Assembly: GCA_014239625.1 (NCBI GenBank)
Contig: JAAZYN010000111.1
Location: 1-8,544, forward strand
Direction: 5' to 3'
Source of the DNA: Myxococcales bacterium
GTDB lineage: Bacteria; Myxococcota_A; UBA9042; PHBI01; JAAZYN01
DNA: 8,544 bases
This document shows, piece by piece, positions 7,011 through 8,544 of the stretch (position 1 is the stretch's first letter; the number at the start of each line of letters is the position of its first letter). Below the pieces are notes generated by a model. The model did not search any database. It was not told the origin of the DNA and saw only the letters and a list, made by a program, of their open reading frames with translations. Both the position numbers and the translations under genes were made by a program.

Positions 7011-7042
7011 CCGTGGGCCGTGGGCCGTGGGCCGTGGGCCGT
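7011..7042. repeat. Heptanucleotide tandem repeat (CCGTGGG), 4.6 copies
   Basis: Four perfect CCGTGGG units (7011-7038) are followed by a partial CCGT (7039-7042). The repeat fills most of the 41-bp gap between two convergent genes and its last base is the first base of the TetR stop codon triplet (TGA on the minus strand). Each unit junction contains the self-complementary GGCC, so short hairpins could form. There is no T-tract to make a standard terminator. Copy number could vary by slippage without changing either protein. Confidence 0.95.
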
Positions 7043-7647
7043 CAGTCTTCTGCGGTAGCCGCGAGCTCGATCCCCGCGGCCACCAACTCGATGGCGAGGT
7101 CGGCGGCTTTGAGCGCTCGCGGGCGGTCGAAGGTGGGCAGCCGGTTGGCGAGCAAGACCACCCCATGAACCGAGGCCCAGACCGCATCGGAGAACTGGCC
7201 CAAGGTGCGCGCCCCCCGAGCCGCAGGGACCAGCCGCTCGATCACCGATTGAAACACGTCCAGTGACTGGATCCGCAGGCCGGTGCCTTCGCTCTTACGC
7301 GCCATCAAAAACTCCGGCTTGTCGACGAACATCAGCCGGTAGTGGGTCGGATACTTCAGGCCGAAGTCCACGTACGCCCAAGCGATGCGCCGGAGCCGAT
7401 CGGCGGCGCTCCCTTCGTGGACCACGGCCTCATCGAGGCTCGCCTCCAACCGGACAAAGGCCGCGTCGACGACCGCGAACATGAGGTCGTCTTTGTTGGC
7501 GAAGTGCAGGTATATGGCCGTGGCCGAATATCCAATGCGGTCGGCGATCTGCCGCATCGACGCCTTCTCGTAGCCCTTTTCCCCAAACAGCTCCGTAGCC
7601 GCGTCGAGGATCTTGTCGCGCAGGCCGGATGCTCCATCATCTGTCAT
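7042..7647 (-). CDS. TetR-family transcriptional regulator, WHG-type C-terminal domain
   Basis: A 201-residue repressor-type protein starting at ATG 7647. Residues 10-57 are the TetR DNA-binding domain: RDKILDAATELFGEKGYE, then the helix-turn-helix ASMRQIADRIGYSATAIYLHF (split by reading at 29-49), then NKDDLM. The C-terminal ligand/dimer domain has YVDFGLKYPTHYRLMF (92-107) and W157 with HG at 161-162, the features of the WHG (TetR_C_33-like) group. GTAGG (minus strand, 7656-7660), eight bases upstream, supports the start. TetR proteins usually repress a neighbouring gene or themselves, with a small molecule releasing DNA. Here the plus-strand neighbour is convergent, and the minus-strand gene upstream lies 193 bp away. 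Autoregulation or a target outside the window is most likely. The ligand cannot be inferred. Confidence 0.93.
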   Translation of the reverse strand: MTDDGASGLRDKILDAATELFGEKGYEKASMRQIADRIGYSATAIYLHFANKDDLMFAVVDAAFVRLEASLDEAVVHEGSAADRLRRIAWAYVDFGLKYPTHYRLMFVDKPEFLMARKSEGTGLRIQSLDVFQSVIERLVPAARGARTLGQFSDAVWASVHGVVLLANRLPTFDRPRALKAADLAIELVAAGIELAATAED

Positions 7648-7655
7648 GGGAAGAA

Positions 7656-7660
7656 CCTAC
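7656..7660 (-). promoter_or_regulatory. Ribosome-binding site for the TetR gene
   Basis: GTAGG on the minus strand, within GGGGTAGG, lies eight bases before ATG 7647 and decides that start. Confidence 0.5.
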
Positions 7661-7720
7661 CCCATCATCAACATGCTGTCCGCCCACAGAGGCGAGTCCA
7701 TACCCTCATAACGAGTACGC

Positions 7721-7751
7721 ACTGAGTCTGCATGGTTGGCTGCGACTCCGT
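7721..7751. other. Imperfect hairpin between the ATPase-domain gene and TetR gene
   Basis: The arms GAGTCTGCA (7724-7732) and TGCGACTC (7741-7748) pair over eight base pairs with one bulged T and an 8-nt loop. Two more pairs can form beyond a mismatch (7721-7722 with 7750-7751). It lies in the 193-bp gap 7648-7840, which otherwise shows no gene. There is no T-run on either side, so a simple intrinsic terminator is unlikely. It could be an RNA structure, a protein site or chance. Confidence 0.3.
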
Positions 7752-7840
7752 CCAGCGTGCCGCGTAGTTCTGCTCAACGCTCACAGCCCTCTACACGCCC
7801 TTTGTGGCGGTAGGCCGGGCGAGACAGCCCCCCAAGGTGG

Positions 7841-8335
7841 TCACGCGCCGAGCCCAAAGAGCTCGAGGATCGCCAGGTGGGGGTGCAGGGTCGCGTCGAG
7901 GCTCTCGGGCGGGTCCGGTCGCGTCGTGATCAGCCGCTCACCCCCGAGAGCCCCGCCGAGCAGCGCTCCGACGGCGGCGGCCGCCTGTTCGGCCGGCACA
8001 CTCATCAGCTCCAGCGCGTACCAGAGCTTGGCGTGGCTGGCGGGCTCATCGTCGGACAGCTCCCGCGCCAGGTGACGGAGGCTGTCCGGATCGTGGTGGG
8101 GCATGACGGCCAGCGTCACCAAGAGCATCTCGGCGGGGTTGAGCGCGTACCGCTGCACCAACGTGTCACCGGGATAGGTCACGCCCACCGCCGCGAGCCC
8201 CCCCTGCACACCGTCGATGGCCGCGTCCAACGCCGCGGCGCGGCGTTCATCACCGGCGGCGAGCGCGACCGTTCGTTGGCACTCCAGCGTCAACCGCCCG
8301 GCGACCAGCGCGCCGGTCGCCTCCATGATGTCCAT
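7841..8335 (-). CDS. Stand-alone domain resembling the N-terminus of AAA ATPases
   Basis: A 164-residue protein. The frame is open upstream to 8527, but GAGG (8343-8346) seven bases before ATG 8335 and the low-complexity, non-family upstream translation favour ATG 8335. The segment LVQRYALNPAEMLLVTLAVMP (split at 59-79), then DPDSLRHLARELSDDEPASH (82-101), then LDATLHPHLAILELFGLG (146-163), resembles the helical or winged-helix N-terminal domain of a family of large bacterial AAA ATPases, in which FGL-x-P-x-E plus LLLALAPE-x-D precedes the ATPase core. Here the protein ends exactly where that core would begin. There is no Walker A or B, and none appears in the 193 bp downstream. Either the domain works alone, perhaps with an ATPase in trans, or the gene is a truncated remnant. 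No signal peptide or membrane segment is visible. The family link comes from remembered motifs. Confidence 0.7.
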   Translation of the reverse strand: MDIMEATGALVAGRLTLECQRTVALAAGDERRAAALDAAIDGVQGGLAAVGVTYPGDTLVQRYALNPAEMLLVTLAVMPHHDPDSLRHLARELSDDEPASHAKLWYALELMSVPAEQAAAAVGALLGGALGGERLITTRPDPPESLDATLHPHLAILELFGLGA

Positions 8336-8339
8336 GATG
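8322..8339. repeat. 9-bp tandem duplication at the start codon
   Basis: TCCATGATG occurs twice back to back (8322-8330 and 8331-8339). On the minus strand it duplicates the start codon and its context, giving ATG at 8335 and 8326 (MDIMEATG or MEATG). Confidence 0.9.
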
Positions 8340-8342
8340 TCG

Positions 8343-8346
8343 CCTC
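8343..8346 (-). promoter_or_regulatory. Ribosome-binding site for the ATPase-domain gene
   Basis: GAGG on the minus strand with a seven-base spacer to ATG 8335. It favours the first of the two duplicated start codons; the second would be 16 bases away. Confidence 0.55.
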
Positions 8347-8544
8347 GTCGCAATTGAGCCGGCGGCCCGCAAAGGTGCTGATTCCGACGGTCAGATGGGT
8401 TGAACGCGACCTTCTGGGCGATGTCGCCGCTGGCGGCGTGGCTCGACCTCGAAGTAACGCTGCTACGACGTCGGTCTCGCGCCTTGCCAGCAACGAAATC
8501 GCCTGGCGAATCTCGCGACCAACCCAACCGACCGGCTCCATCAC
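8347..8544. other. Right-edge region with no convincing gene
   Basis: Two minus-strand frames and one plus-strand frame (GTG near 8374, open to the edge) cross this stretch. None has a good ribosome-binding site or a recognisable protein, and codon third positions are less GC-biased than in the clear genes. It probably contains the promoter of the ATPase-domain gene. The start of a plus-strand gene reading out of the window cannot be excluded. Confidence 0.4.

Noticed and set aside
7001..7041. Intrinsic terminator between the convergent genes
   Set aside because: GGCC-based stems are only about 4 bp and no T-run follows on either strand.
7011..7042. CRISPR-like array
   Set aside because: The units are contiguous 7-mers without spacers.
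7648..7840. tRNA or small ORF in the gap
   Set aside because: No T-loop consensus or cloverleaf was found, and minus-strand frames after the upstream stop close within about 20 codons with no Walker motif.
7629..8075. Plus-strand 148-residue frame opposite the ATPase-domain gene
   Set aside because: Ser/Pro/Arg-rich translation without family features; the opposite strand holds a better gene with a ribosome-binding site.
8290..8544. Minus-strand 84-residue frame at the right edge starting GTGATG
   Set aside because: It runs into the ATPase-domain gene in another frame and becomes Arg/Ser/Pro-rich. There is no ribosome-binding evidence because the window ends. It could be the tail of a real gene, but I cannot support that.

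Overview
The window is GC-rich and densely coding, with several secreted lipoproteins, an unusually cysteine-rich lipoprotein and overlapping genes. This suggests a Gram-negative bacterium of the Myxococcota/delta-proteobacterial type. That assignment rests on sequence style and remembered family distributions, not on a phylogenetic marker.

Layout. (1) Positions 1-1003, minus strand: the first 45 codons of an unidentified gene running off the left edge, and a 265-residue cysteine-rich lipoprotein (23 Cys). (2) Positions 1004-1129: a divergent intergenic region, presumably holding both promoters. (3) Positions 1130-7000, plus strand: five closely spaced or overlapping genes that look like one operon. 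They encode a glucodextranase-type DOMON-like lipoprotein, a MalK-type ABC ATPase, a MalE-type sugar-binding lipoprotein, a HEAT-repeat lipoprotein, and a 439-residue protein of unknown function with a possible zinc-binding cysteine cluster. (4) Positions 7001-7041: the gap between convergent genes, filled mostly by a 7-bp tandem repeat of 4.6 copies. (5) Positions 7042-7647, minus strand: a TetR-family repressor with a WHG-type C-terminal domain. (6) Positions 7841-8335, minus strand: a 164-residue protein resembling only the N-terminal domain of a family of bacterial AAA ATPases. Nothing convincing is coded in 7648-7840 or 8336-8544.

How the genes may work together. The plus-strand operon looks like part of a maltodextrin-type (alpha-glucan) uptake system: a surface carbohydrate-binding-like lipoprotein, a lipid-anchored solute-binding protein and the energising ATPase. 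No permease (MalF/MalG) gene is present, and the operon continues instead into a HEAT lipoprotein and a protein of unknown function. The ATPase and binding protein must therefore use membrane subunits encoded elsewhere, or serve a modified assembly. The TetR gene is convergent to the operon and has no visible link to it. I see no CRISPR array, tRNA, rRNA, insertion sequence or phage gene. The least-described elements are the permease-less five-gene operon, the Cys-rich lipoprotein, and the orphan ATPase-type N-terminal domain.
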